A stretch of 64,000 nucleotides of DNA. It comes from Micromonospora marina (GTDB taxonomy: Bacteria; Actinomycetota; Actinomycetes; Mycobacteriales; Micromonosporaceae). Location: assembly GCF_900091565.1 (NCBI RefSeq), contig NZ_FMCV01000016.1, positions 79,780 through 143,779 of the forward strand, given 5' to 3'. The stretch's first letter is position 1, and each line of letters opens with the position of its first letter. Positions 7,899 to 15,435 of the stretch are shown piece after piece. Both the position numbers and the translations under genes were made by a program. Below the pieces are notes generated by a model. The model was not told the DNA's origin. It saw only the letters and a list, made by a program, of their open reading frames with translations, and searched no databases.

Positions 7899-8660
7899 TC
7901 AACGGGAGATTTCGAATCGGTTACCGGTCGGCGCTCTGCCGGTCAGTGCTGCGGTGATCGCCGAGTTGATGGCTACCGCGATCCGGTTCGCCTGTCCCTC
8001 GGTCAGCCGGCTACCCGCCACGCACACGCCGATGGCGTCGTACGGGCCGAGTTTCGGTGGGGCCGCCACCGCGACGCAGGAGCAGGCCGGCGCTCCGTCC
8101 GGGTGCCAGTCGACGGCGTAACCGCGCTTCGCGGTACGGACGAGGTCGTCGAGGTGGTGGCTGTTCCCCGGGGCGTTCGTGGGACGGGAGGGGGTGGGGA
8201 CGGTGAGTCGGGCCAGCACCGCGCGGCCCAGCGCGGTGGTGTGGGCCGGTGCGTGCCGGCCCGCCGCGATCGCCGGTGGTGCGCCGGGCCTCTCCCTGCT
8301 GACCAGGCAGACCACTTGACCTCCGGTGACCCGGCCGAGCTGCACGGTGGCGTCGAGCTCGCGATGCAGCCGGTCCACCACCGGGGTCAGGCGTCGGATC
8401 GACCGGTCGGTGCGCAGGTAGGCGGATCCGGTCCGAAGAGCCTGCACGCCGAGGCCGTATCGCAGGCCGGCGGAGTCGGTCTCCACCCAGCCGCGCTGCA
8501 CGAGGGTGCGAAGCAGCCCGTGCATGCTGCTCTTCGGGATGCCGAGATCCCGGGCCAGGTCCACGAGCGTGCGTCGATCGGGCGATGCGGCAAGCAGTTC
8601 CAGCAGTTCCACTGTCCGGTCCGCCGACTTGACCCGCGCGACGCCGCCGCCTGTCGTCAT
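7899..8660 (-). CDS. IclR-family transcriptional regulator
   Basis: 253 residues: an N-terminal winged helix-turn-helix (SADRTVELLELLAASPD..TLVDLARDLGIPKSSMHGLLRTL) followed by an IclR effector domain with RRLTPVVDRLHRELDATVQLG and CVAVAAPP. The family senses small acids and sugar-derived molecules, and IclR members such as KdgR control pectin and uronate catabolism. A KDG or unsaturated-uronate ligand is therefore reasonable but inferred. It starts 9 bases after the LacI-type gene ends, so the two regulators are co-transcribed, and it points at the PL7 and PL6 genes. Confidence 0.9.
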   Translation of the reverse strand: MTTGGGVARVKSADRTVELLELLAASPDRRTLVDLARDLGIPKSSMHGLLRTLVQRGWVETDSAGLRYGLGVQALRTGSAYLRTDRSIRRLTPVVDRLHRELDATVQLGRVTGGQVVCLVSRERPGAPPAIAAGRHAPAHTTALGRAVLARLTVPTPSRPTNAPGNSHHLDDLVRTAKRGYAVDWHPDGAPACSCVAVAAPPKLGPYDAIGVCVAGSRLTEGQANRIAVAINSAITAALTGRAPTGNRFEISR

Positions 8661-8669
8661 GGTCGTTCC

Positions 8670-9731
8670 TCACTCCAGGGGGTCGGGCGCGGGCCCGGTG
8701 GAAGCGCGGACGACCAGTTCCGGGCGCAGCAGCAGGGACTGGCTCGGTCCGCCGTCCGGGTCCTCGATGCGCGCGAGGAGGTGCCGGAACGCCGCCGTCG
8801 CCATGTCCGCGATGGGCTGACGGACGGTTGTCAGCGGCGGCGCGGCGAGGTCGGCGAGCACGATGTCGTCGAAGCCGACGACCGAGACGTCCCGACCGAC
8901 CCGCAGGCCGGCGTCGCGGACCCCGGCGCTGACCCCGAGCGCGCACATGTCGTTTATCGCCACGATGGCGGTCGGCCGGTCCGGTCCGTGCAGCAGGTCG
9001 CGGGCCGCGGACCGGCCGAGGCCGGCGGCGTCGAGGTCGCCGTACGGCTCGTCTTCGGCGTTGCCCGACCAGATGATCGCCTCAGCCGGATCGAGGCCGG
9101 CCTGCTCGAAGGCGTTCGTGAACCCGCGGAAGCGTTCCCGACGGTTGATGCTGCGCAGCGAGCCGGACACGAAGGCGATCCGTCGGTGCCCGAGTTGTAG
9201 TAGGTGGGCCGTGGCGAGGTGGGCGCCGACCACGTTGTCGACGCTGATGTTCACCAGCGCCGGGGGATCGCCGGCCTGGGCGGTGCGGTCGAACGCGACC
9301 AGGCCGAGGCCGCGCTCGACCAGGGGCAGGACATGCTCCAGCGAGGGCAGCGAGGAGCAGAGCACGACTCCGCGGATGCCGTCGCCCCACAGTTCTTCGA
9401 GGTAACGCAGCTCCCGGTCGGGCTCCCGCTCGCTGTTGCAGAGCAGGACGTGGTAGCCGTCGGCCAGGGCTGCCCGCTCCAGGTAGCGGGCGAAGTTGCC
9501 CCAGAAGGGGTTGGCCACCGACGGGACCACCAGACCGATCACCTGGATCCGGCCGGTACGGAGCTGGCGGGCGGCCCGGTTCGGCCGGTATCCCAACTGG
9601 TCGATGGCCGCCTCCACCCGTGCGCGGGTTTGTGGGAGCATGCGTCCGGGGCGTCCGTTGAGGAAGTTCGACACGGTGCTGGGGGACACCCCAGCCTCCC
9701 TTGCGACCTGGTAGATCGTCACACCAGCCAT
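8670..9731 (-). CDS. LacI-family transcriptional regulator
   Basis: 353 residues. The LacI helix-turn-helix opens the protein (VTIYQVAREAGVSPSTVSNFLNGR), followed by the hinge helix (LGYRPNRAARQLRTGR) and a periplasmic-binding-protein-like sensor domain (IGLVVPSVANPFWGNFARYLE ... GFDDIVLADLAAPPLTTVRQP). Members repress sugar operons until a sugar binds. It is divergent from the sugar-binding protein gene across a 250-base promoter region and upstream of the IclR gene, so it most likely controls the importer operon and itself. Confidence 0.93.
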   Translation of the reverse strand: MAGVTIYQVAREAGVSPSTVSNFLNGRPGRMLPQTRARVEAAIDQLGYRPNRAARQLRTGRIQVIGLVVPSVANPFWGNFARYLERAALADGYHVLLCNSEREPDRELRYLEELWGDGIRGVVLCSSLPSLEHVLPLVERGLGLVAFDRTAQAGDPPALVNISVDNVVGAHLATAHLLQLGHRRIAFVSGSLRSINRRERFRGFTNAFEQAGLDPAEAIIWSGNAEDEPYGDLDAAGLGRSAARDLLHGPDRPTAIVAINDMCALGVSAGVRDAGLRVGRDVSVVGFDDIVLADLAAPPLTTVRQPIADMATAAFRHLLARIEDPDGGPSQSLLLRPELVVRASTGPAPDPLE

Positions 9732-9850
9732 ACCGGGGCTCTCCTGTGCTACGCGGGGGAAACGGAACGCAAGGAGTGTATGGGTTTACCGTCTCATGGC
9801 GGATATTGACCCGCTCAGTTAACCCCGTGTTGCTGGCCTGTGTCCAGCCA

Positions 9851-9910
9851 TTGACATACCTGCGCCTCGCTCCTAGCCTTGCTGCATCGTTCCACCAGTA
9901 AATCGATGCA
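9851..9910 (+). promoter_or_regulatory. Promoter and inverted repeat upstream of the sugar importer operon
   Basis: TTGACA at 9851-9856 and TAGCCT at 9874-9879 are spaced by 17 bases, a good sigma-70-type promoter reading toward the binding-protein gene about 100 bases away. Just downstream, TGCATCG (9883-9889) and CGATGCA (9904-9910) form an inverted repeat covering the expected start of transcription, a plausible operator for the divergent LacI-type regulator. Confidence 0.55.
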
Positions 9911-9981
9911 TTGAGCGGTAGCCAAGTTCGTGACGTAGCGGTGACCCAGGGCGGCGGCGCTTCCGCCGCGGAAGGGACGAG

Positions 9982-11274
9982 ATGATGACAGAGACGAGGC
10001 GGAGCCGACTGCGCCCGCTGGCGGCGGTGCTGACGGCGGCACTGCTCACCACCGGATGCGGCGGACCGGCCCCCAGCGGGGACGGCGACGACGGCAAGGT
10101 CAGCGGCACCGTTCGCCTGCTGACGCCGATCTTCGAGGGCGCCGACGGAAAGACCGTGCTGGAGAAGCAGCTCGCCGACTTCAAGAGCAAGCACCCCGAC
10201 GTCGCGGTCGAGGTCGACTACACCACGTACGCCAAGCTCAACGAGAAGCTCACCACCTCCATCGCCGGCGGCCGGCCGTACGACGTGATGCTGATGGGAG
10301 TCGGGTGGATCCCGCCGTTCGCGGCCAAGGGCGCCCTGGCCGAGCTGGACGAGAACAAGCAGGACCTGACCAAGCGGTACAACGAGCGGGTGGTCCAGCC
10401 GGGTATCTACCAGGACAAGGTCTACGGCCTGCCGATCATGTTGGACACCCGCTTCGGGATATATCGCAAGGACATCTTCGCCCAGGCGGGCATCACCGCG
10501 CCGCCGAGCAACTTCACCGAGTTGCGGGAGATGGCCCGCAAGCTGACCGTACGTGACGGTAGCGGCAAGCTCACCCGTGCCGGAGTGGACATCCTCTCCA
10601 ACGACCTGCGGCAGACGTTCCTCCCGCTGATGTGGGCCAACGGTGGTGAGCTGTTCACCCCCGACGGGAAGCCGGCCTTCAACAGCCCGCAGGCGGTGGG
10701 CGCGTTGCAGTTGATGACCGACATCATCCGTACCGACAAGTCCGAGGACTTCGGCTTCACCCAGCCCGGTGCCACCAGTCTCCCGCTGGCCCAGGGCCGG
10801 GCGGCGATGATGGTGGGGCACAACAACCACCTGCTGGCGATCGAGGAGCAGGCGCCGGAGCTGGTCAAGGAAGACAAGATCGGCTTCTTCATGATCAATA
10901 ACGAGCGGCCGGCGATGTTCCAGGGTGGCACCCTCGCCACCGTCTCCGCCAAGTCCCAGCATCCGGCCGCGGCCAAGGCGCTGGTCCGCTTCCTCACCGA
11001 CGAGCAGGCCTCGCTCGCCGCCAACGAGCAGCGGGGCAACGTCCCGGCGCTAAACGGCCTCGCCGACTCCGACTACGTGAAGAGCAACAAGGCCGCGCAG
11101 TTCGCGATGGAGAACCTCGACGCCGCGTTCTCCGAGGGCGGCGTACCGGCCTGGCTGGAGATCCGGGGTGACTTCAAGGCGGCCATCGAGGCCGCGCTGC
11201 TGGGCCAGAAGACCCCGCAGCAGGCGCTCGACGAGCTGGCGGCCAAGGCGCAGGCAGCGATCGCCAAGGGCTGA
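9982..11274 (+). CDS. Sugar ABC transporter substrate-binding lipoprotein
   Basis: 430 residues of the family 1 extracellular solute-binding type. The N-terminus is a lipoprotein signal with a twin-Arg-rich start and LLTTGCGG, making Cys26 the probable lipid anchor. The body has features of the group (TVLEKQLADFKSKHPDVAVEVDYTTY, MGVGWIPPFAAKG, GRAAMMVGHNN). It would capture alginate oligomers or another sugar outside the membrane and pass it to the two permeases that follow. ATG at 9985 is an equally possible start. First gene of a long plus-strand operon. Confidence 0.9.
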   Translation: MMTETRRSRLRPLAAVLTAALLTTGCGGPAPSGDGDDGKVSGTVRLLTPIFEGADGKTVLEKQLADFKSKHPDVAVEVDYTTYAKLNEKLTTSIAGGRPYDVMLMGVGWIPPFAAKGALAELDENKQDLTKRYNERVVQPGIYQDKVYGLPIMLDTRFGIYRKDIFAQAGITAPPSNFTELREMARKLTVRDGSGKLTRAGVDILSNDLRQTFLPLMWANGGELFTPDGKPAFNSPQAVGALQLMTDIIRTDKSEDFGFTQPGATSLPLAQGRAAMMVGHNNHLLAIEEQAPELVKEDKIGFFMINNERPAMFQGGTLATVSAKSQHPAAAKALVRFLTDEQASLAANEQRGNVPALNGLADSDYVKSNKAAQFAMENLDAAFSEGGVPAWLEIRGDFKAAIEAALLGQKTPQQALDELAAKAQAAIAKG

Positions 11275-11275
11275 C

Positions 11276-12223
11276 ATGACCACCACCCTTGAATCCGTGA
11301 GCGTGGCGTCCGCGAACCGGGCGCCACGCCCGCCCCGCCGTCGACGGCTGGGCGCCGACCGCCGCCGCGCGGCCTATCTGATGCTGGCCCCATCGGTGAT
11401 CCACCTGGTCTGGTGGATCGGCCTGCCCGTGGTGGCTACCTTTGGCCTGGCATTCACCCACTACGACGTGATCGCCGGCACCATCCAGTGGGCCGGCCTG
11501 GACAACTTCCGGGAGATCTTCGCCGACGACATCTGGAACCGGTCGATCTGGCACACGATCATCTTCACCTTCTTCACGGTGCCGGTGGCGATGGCGATCG
11601 CGGTGTTCATCGCGGTGCTGCTGAACCAACAGATCCGGGCGCGGGCCTGGTACCGCGCGGCGTTCTTCATGCCGCACATCACCGCCACCGTCGCGATCGC
11701 GCTGGTCTGGATGTGGATGTTCGAGCCCACCCTCGGGTTGTTCAACCTGCTGTTGGACCGCGTCGGGGTGAACGGGCCGGCCTGGTTGTCCGACCCCGAC
11801 TGGGCGATGCCGGCCGTGATCCTGGTCAGCATCTGGAAGGGCATCGGCCTCAAGATGCTGATCTACCTGGCGGCCCTGCAGAACATCCCGCACGACCTCT
11901 ACGAGGCGGCGGACCTCGACGGTGCCTCGGGCCTCCGCCGGTTCTTCGCGATCACCCTGCCCCTGCTGAAGCCCGCAACGTTCTTCGTCTTCATCGTCTC
12001 GATGATCGACGCGTTCCAGGTCTTCGACCAGGTGTACGTGCTGACCCCCGACGGCGGTCCGGCGAACTCGACAACCGTGATGACGTACGAGATCTACCGG
12101 ACCGCATTCAGCGAGTTCAACATCTCGGTCGCCTGTGCGCAGAGCCTGGTGCTCTTCGCCTTCCTGCTCGTCCTGACGGTGATCGGCCGCCGGCTGACCG
12201 GGAAGGACGCCGATGAAGCCTAG
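11276..12223 (+). CDS. Sugar ABC transporter permease (MalF/UgpA type)
   Basis: 315 residues with six hydrophobic segments after a basic N-terminal tail (PPRRRRLGADRRR). The cytoplasmic EAA loop reads EAADLDGASGLRRFFAITLPLLKP, the contact site for the ATPase. ATG 11276 follows the binding-protein stop by one base. The last bases overlap the next permease gene by 11 bases. No ATPase gene is present anywhere in the island, so the importer probably borrows a general ATPase of the MsiK kind, as many actinomycete sugar importers do. Confidence 0.92.
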   Translation: MTTTLESVSVASANRAPRPPRRRRLGADRRRAAYLMLAPSVIHLVWWIGLPVVATFGLAFTHYDVIAGTIQWAGLDNFREIFADDIWNRSIWHTIIFTFFTVPVAMAIAVFIAVLLNQQIRARAWYRAAFFMPHITATVAIALVWMWMFEPTLGLFNLLLDRVGVNGPAWLSDPDWAMPAVILVSIWKGIGLKMLIYLAALQNIPHDLYEAADLDGASGLRRFFAITLPLLKPATFFVFIVSMIDAFQVFDQVYVLTPDGGPANSTTVMTYEIYRTAFSEFNISVACAQSLVLFAFLLVLTVIGRRLTGKDADEA

Positions 12224-13076
12224 ACTCGCTCCCCGCCTGGCACTGCACCTCATGCTCGGCGGGGGTGCCCTGGTCATGGTCGTGCCATTCTTCTGGATGA
12301 TCCTGACGTCGCTCAAGAGCCGTGCCGACATCGCCGCCTACCCGCCCAACCTGCTGCCCGACGAGTGGGTGTGGAGCAACTACCAGGCCGCGCTGGACTA
12401 CGCACCGTTCGGGACGTACTTCCGCAACAGCCTGTTCATCGCCATCGGGCACACGGTGATCAACCTGATGCTGGCGACGATGGCCGGGTACGCCCTCGCC
12501 CGGGTGCCGTTCCGGGGCCGGACCGTCGTCTTCATGGCCGTACTGGCGATGATGATGATCCCGACCTACACGAAGATCGTCCCGCAGTATCTGATCGCCA
12601 AGGGCATGCCGTTCTTCGGCGGTAACGACTACCTCGGGCGGGGCGGCTACGGCTGGCTCGACTCGTGGTGGGTCCTGATCGTTCCGGGGGCGCTGACCCC
12701 GTTCGCGATCTTCCTGTTCCGGCAGTTCTACCTCTCGCTGCCGCGAGAGCTGGAGGAGGCGGCACGCATCGACGGGATGGGCGAGTTCGGGATCTTCGCC
12801 CGGGTGATGACTCCGCTGGTGAAACCCGCGATCGCCACCGTCGCCCTGGTCACCTTCGAGGGCAGCTGGAACAACTTCCTCTGGCCGCTGCTGGTCACCA
12901 CCCGCGACGATCTTCGGGTGATCCAGGTTGGCCTGGCCGCCTTCCAGTTGGCCGAGCGGACCGAGTGGTCCTACCTGATGGCCGGCTCGACGCTGGCCAC
13001 CGTGCCGATGATCGTGCTGTTCCTGTTCGCCCAGCGTTACTTCGTGCAGGGCTTCGCCACTGCCGGAATCAAGTAA
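12213..13076 (+). CDS. Sugar ABC transporter permease (MalG type)
   Basis: 287 residues, six hydrophobic segments, with the second-permease EAA loop EAARIDGMGEFGIFARVMTPLVKP. It pairs with the preceding permease to form the membrane channel of a carbohydrate importer. It overlaps the upstream gene by 11 bases and is followed after 14 bases by the short-chain reductase, with AAGGAG directly after its stop. This arrangement places import and intracellular processing in one transcript. Confidence 0.93.
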   Translation: MKPRLAPRLALHLMLGGGALVMVVPFFWMILTSLKSRADIAAYPPNLLPDEWVWSNYQAALDYAPFGTYFRNSLFIAIGHTVINLMLATMAGYALARVPFRGRTVVFMAVLAMMMIPTYTKIVPQYLIAKGMPFFGGNDYLGRGGYGWLDSWWVLIVPGALTPFAIFLFRQFYLSLPRELEEAARIDGMGEFGIFARVMTPLVKPAIATVALVTFEGSWNNFLWPLLVTTRDDLRVIQVGLAAFQLAERTEWSYLMAGSTLATVPMIVLFLFAQRYFVQGFATAGIK

Positions 13077-13090
13077 GAAGGAGCACCTTG

Positions 13091-13858
13091 ATGACTTTCG
13101 ACCTGACCGGACGCCGGGCTCTCGTCACCGGCGCCGGCCACGGGATCGGCGCGGCCATCGCCGTGGGGCTGGCCAAGGCCGGGGCGGACGTCGCCGTACA
13201 CCACGGGCACTCGGCCGGCCCGGCCGGTGAGGTGGCGTCCGCCATCGAGTCCCTGGGCCGCAAGACCGTCGTCCGGCAGGCCGACCTCACCAGAACCGGC
13301 GAGGTCGGTGACCTCGTCGACGAGGTCACCAGCTTCCTCGGCGGCCTGGAGATCCTGGTCTGCAACGCCGGTGGCATGGTCGGCCGCAGCCCGGTGGCGG
13401 AGATGACCGACGAACACTACGCCGAGGTCGTCGACCTCAACCTGGGCAGCACGTTCCGCACCGTCCGGGCGGCGATCCCGCACCTGCGGTCGGCCGGCGC
13501 CCGGGGACGGGTGATCACCATGTCCTCGCTGGCGGCGCAAAACGGTGGGGGCGCCGGCTCGGCCGTCTACGCGGCGGCGAAGGCGGGAGTGCGGGGACTG
13601 ACCAAGGGCCTGGCCAAGGAGCTGGCCACCAGCGGAGCGACCGTCAACGCGGTTGCCCCGGGCTTCATCGGTGGCACCAACTTCCACGACACCTTCACCG
13701 CCCCGGCCACTCAGGAGGCGATCATCAGCGGGGTGCCGCTCGGGCGGGGCGGCACCCCGGACGACGTGGCCGGCGCGATCGTCTGGCTCGCCTCCGACGC
13801 CGCCTCCTACGTCACCGGTGCCACCATCGACATCGACGGTGGCGCGTGGTTCCGGTGA
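13091..13858 (+). CDS. Short-chain dehydrogenase/reductase, probable DEH reductase
   Basis: 255 residues of classical SDR type: TGAGHGIG (13-20) binds the dinucleotide, NAG at 92-94, and the catalytic Ser145 or Ser146, Tyr160 and Lys164 (YAAAK). The C-terminus GGAWFR is typical of FabG-like enzymes. In alginate pathways an NAD(P)H-dependent SDR reduces DEH (4-deoxy-L-erythro-5-hexoseulose uronate) to 2-keto-3-deoxygluconate. Its place between the importer and the oligoalginate-lyase-like genes, with KDG kinase and KDPG aldolase downstream, makes this the best guess. A KduD-like role is an alternative. A strong AAGGAG precedes ATG 13091. Confidence 0.85.
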   Translation: MTFDLTGRRALVTGAGHGIGAAIAVGLAKAGADVAVHHGHSAGPAGEVASAIESLGRKTVVRQADLTRTGEVGDLVDEVTSFLGGLEILVCNAGGMVGRSPVAEMTDEHYAEVVDLNLGSTFRTVRAAIPHLRSAGARGRVITMSSLAAQNGGGAGSAVYAAAKAGVRGLTKGLAKELATSGATVNAVAPGFIGGTNFHDTFTAPATQEAIISGVPLGRGGTPDDVAGAIVWLASDAASYVTGATIDIDGGAWFR

Positions 13859-15435
13859 CCGACACCACCGTTGCACCGTCCACCAGCCGCCCCGCGCCGC
13901 CAGCGGCGCGGGGCGGCTGGTGGCACGCCTACGTCTGCCCGGCGCACGGGGTGGAACTCGAACACGAGGGGCTGCTCTCCGGCGCCTTCCCCGACGGCGG
14001 TGCCCGCTGCCGGCACGGCTGCCGGGTCGACGAACCCGCGGTACGGGGGGCCTGGACCGTGCTGGCCCACCAGGCGTGCGCCCGGCAGATCCGGGCGCTC
14101 GCCCGGTCCCCGCACGCCGCCGACCGCTACACCGCCGTCGACCTGCTGACCGGGTACGCCCGGCAGTACGCGGCGCTCGGCGCGGCCCCGCACGAGGGAG
14201 CCGCCGACTGGATGCTGCGTGGCCGACTGTTCCACCAGGCGCTCACCGAGGCCATCTGGGCGGTGACCGTCGGGCAGGCCGCTCGTGCGCTGCGCGAGGC
14301 CGGCCACCCACTGCCCGCCGAGGTGACGGAGTTGCTGCGTGCGCTCGCCACGGCGGCCGGGCAGGCACGCGACGCACTGATCGGTGCCGGCCGGTTCGAC
14401 TCGAACTACACCGCCTGGCTCATCGCCGCCGGGGCGGTCTGCTCCGGCCGGCCGGAGTGGCTGACCGGACCGCACGGCCTGTGCGCCCACGTCCCGGCAG
14501 CGGTTCGGCCGGACGGATGGGAGTGGGAGGGGTCGACCTACTACCACGGCTTCGTGCTGCGCGCGTACCTGCTGGCGCTGCACGCGATGCCCCACGTCGA
14601 CGTGCCCGGCGAGGTGCGGGACCGACTCACCGCGATGGTCGGGGTGCTGGAATCCCTCACCACCTCCGGCGGTCTGCTGCCCGCCCTGCACGACGGCCCG
14701 TACGACCGTCCGCCGGCGGCGTACGAGCTGGCCGAGCTGAGGGAACTGCTACCACTGCTCGGTGTGCCGCCGACCCCGACGGAGCCGGTCACGCTGCATT
14801 CGAGCGCCGGCTACGCGGTGCTGCGCGGAGCGGGGCTGCACGCCGTGGTGGACTTCGGCCCGCACGGCGGCTCGCACGGACACCTGGACAAGCTGGCCCT
14901 CTATCTCTACGGCGCGGACACCCCCTGGCAGCCGGACCCCGGCCAGGTACCGTACGCGCACCGGGGATGGCGTCGCCACTACGCCTCGACCGCCGCGCAC
15001 CCGACGTTCAGCGTCGACGGGTCGGACCAGGCCGAGTGCGCCGGATACCTGATCGGGCACGACAACCGGTCGGTCGCTGTTGGCTGCGACACGGCCTACC
15101 CGGGGGTGACGGCCCGCCGGGAGCTGGCCCTTCGGGACGGCGCGCTCGTCGATGAACTGACCGTCGAGACGGACCGGCCCCGCCTGGTCGTCGCCCACCT
15201 GCGTCCGGACGTCGACCTCACCGTCTGGCCCGGCGCCGGTGGCGCGCTGGAGACGGCCTGGGCCGGCCGGCAGAAGCTGCGCGGGTCGCACACCGCATCC
15301 GTACCGGCCGACGTGCTCTGCCGGCCGGGTCCCGGCCCCGCCGACGACCCGCAGCGCGTCCGGACCTGGGTCGACTGGACCGTGCCGGACGCCACCGCTG
15401 TGACCTTCCGCTCCGTCTACCGGATGGGAACCTGA
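13855..15435 (+). CDS. Heparinase II/III-like lyase, probable intracellular oligoalginate lyase
   Basis: 526 residues, GTG start overlapping the SDR stop (GTGA). There is no signal peptide, so it should be cytoplasmic. The N-terminal part (WWHAYVCPAHGVELEHEG, then an alpha-helical toroid to about 330) and the C-terminal heparinase II/III-like sheet domain (VDFGPHGGSHGHLDKLALYLYG, with STAAHPTFSVDG) match exolytic lyases of the PL15/PL17 kind. These release unsaturated monomers (DEH) from oligoalginates. The exact PL family is not certain from reading alone. It sits next to a second, longer heparinase-like gene, so the two may act on different ends or linkages. Confidence 0.78.
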   Translation: MTDTTVAPSTSRPAPPAARGGWWHAYVCPAHGVELEHEGLLSGAFPDGGARCRHGCRVDEPAVRGAWTVLAHQACARQIRALARSPHAADRYTAVDLLTGYARQYAALGAAPHEGAADWMLRGRLFHQALTEAIWAVTVGQAARALREAGHPLPAEVTELLRALATAAGQARDALIGAGRFDSNYTAWLIAAGAVCSGRPEWLTGPHGLCAHVPAAVRPDGWEWEGSTYYHGFVLRAYLLALHAMPHVDVPGEVRDRLTAMVGVLESLTTSGGLLPALHDGPYDRPPAAYELAELRELLPLLGVPPTPTEPVTLHSSAGYAVLRGAGLHAVVDFGPHGGSHGHLDKLALYLYGADTPWQPDPGQVPYAHRGWRRHYASTAAHPTFSVDGSDQAECAGYLIGHDNRSVAVGCDTAYPGVTARRELALRDGALVDELTVETDRPRLVVAHLRPDVDLTVWPGAGGALETAWAGRQKLRGSHTASVPADVLCRPGPGPADDPQRVRTWVDWTVPDATAVTFRSVYRMGT

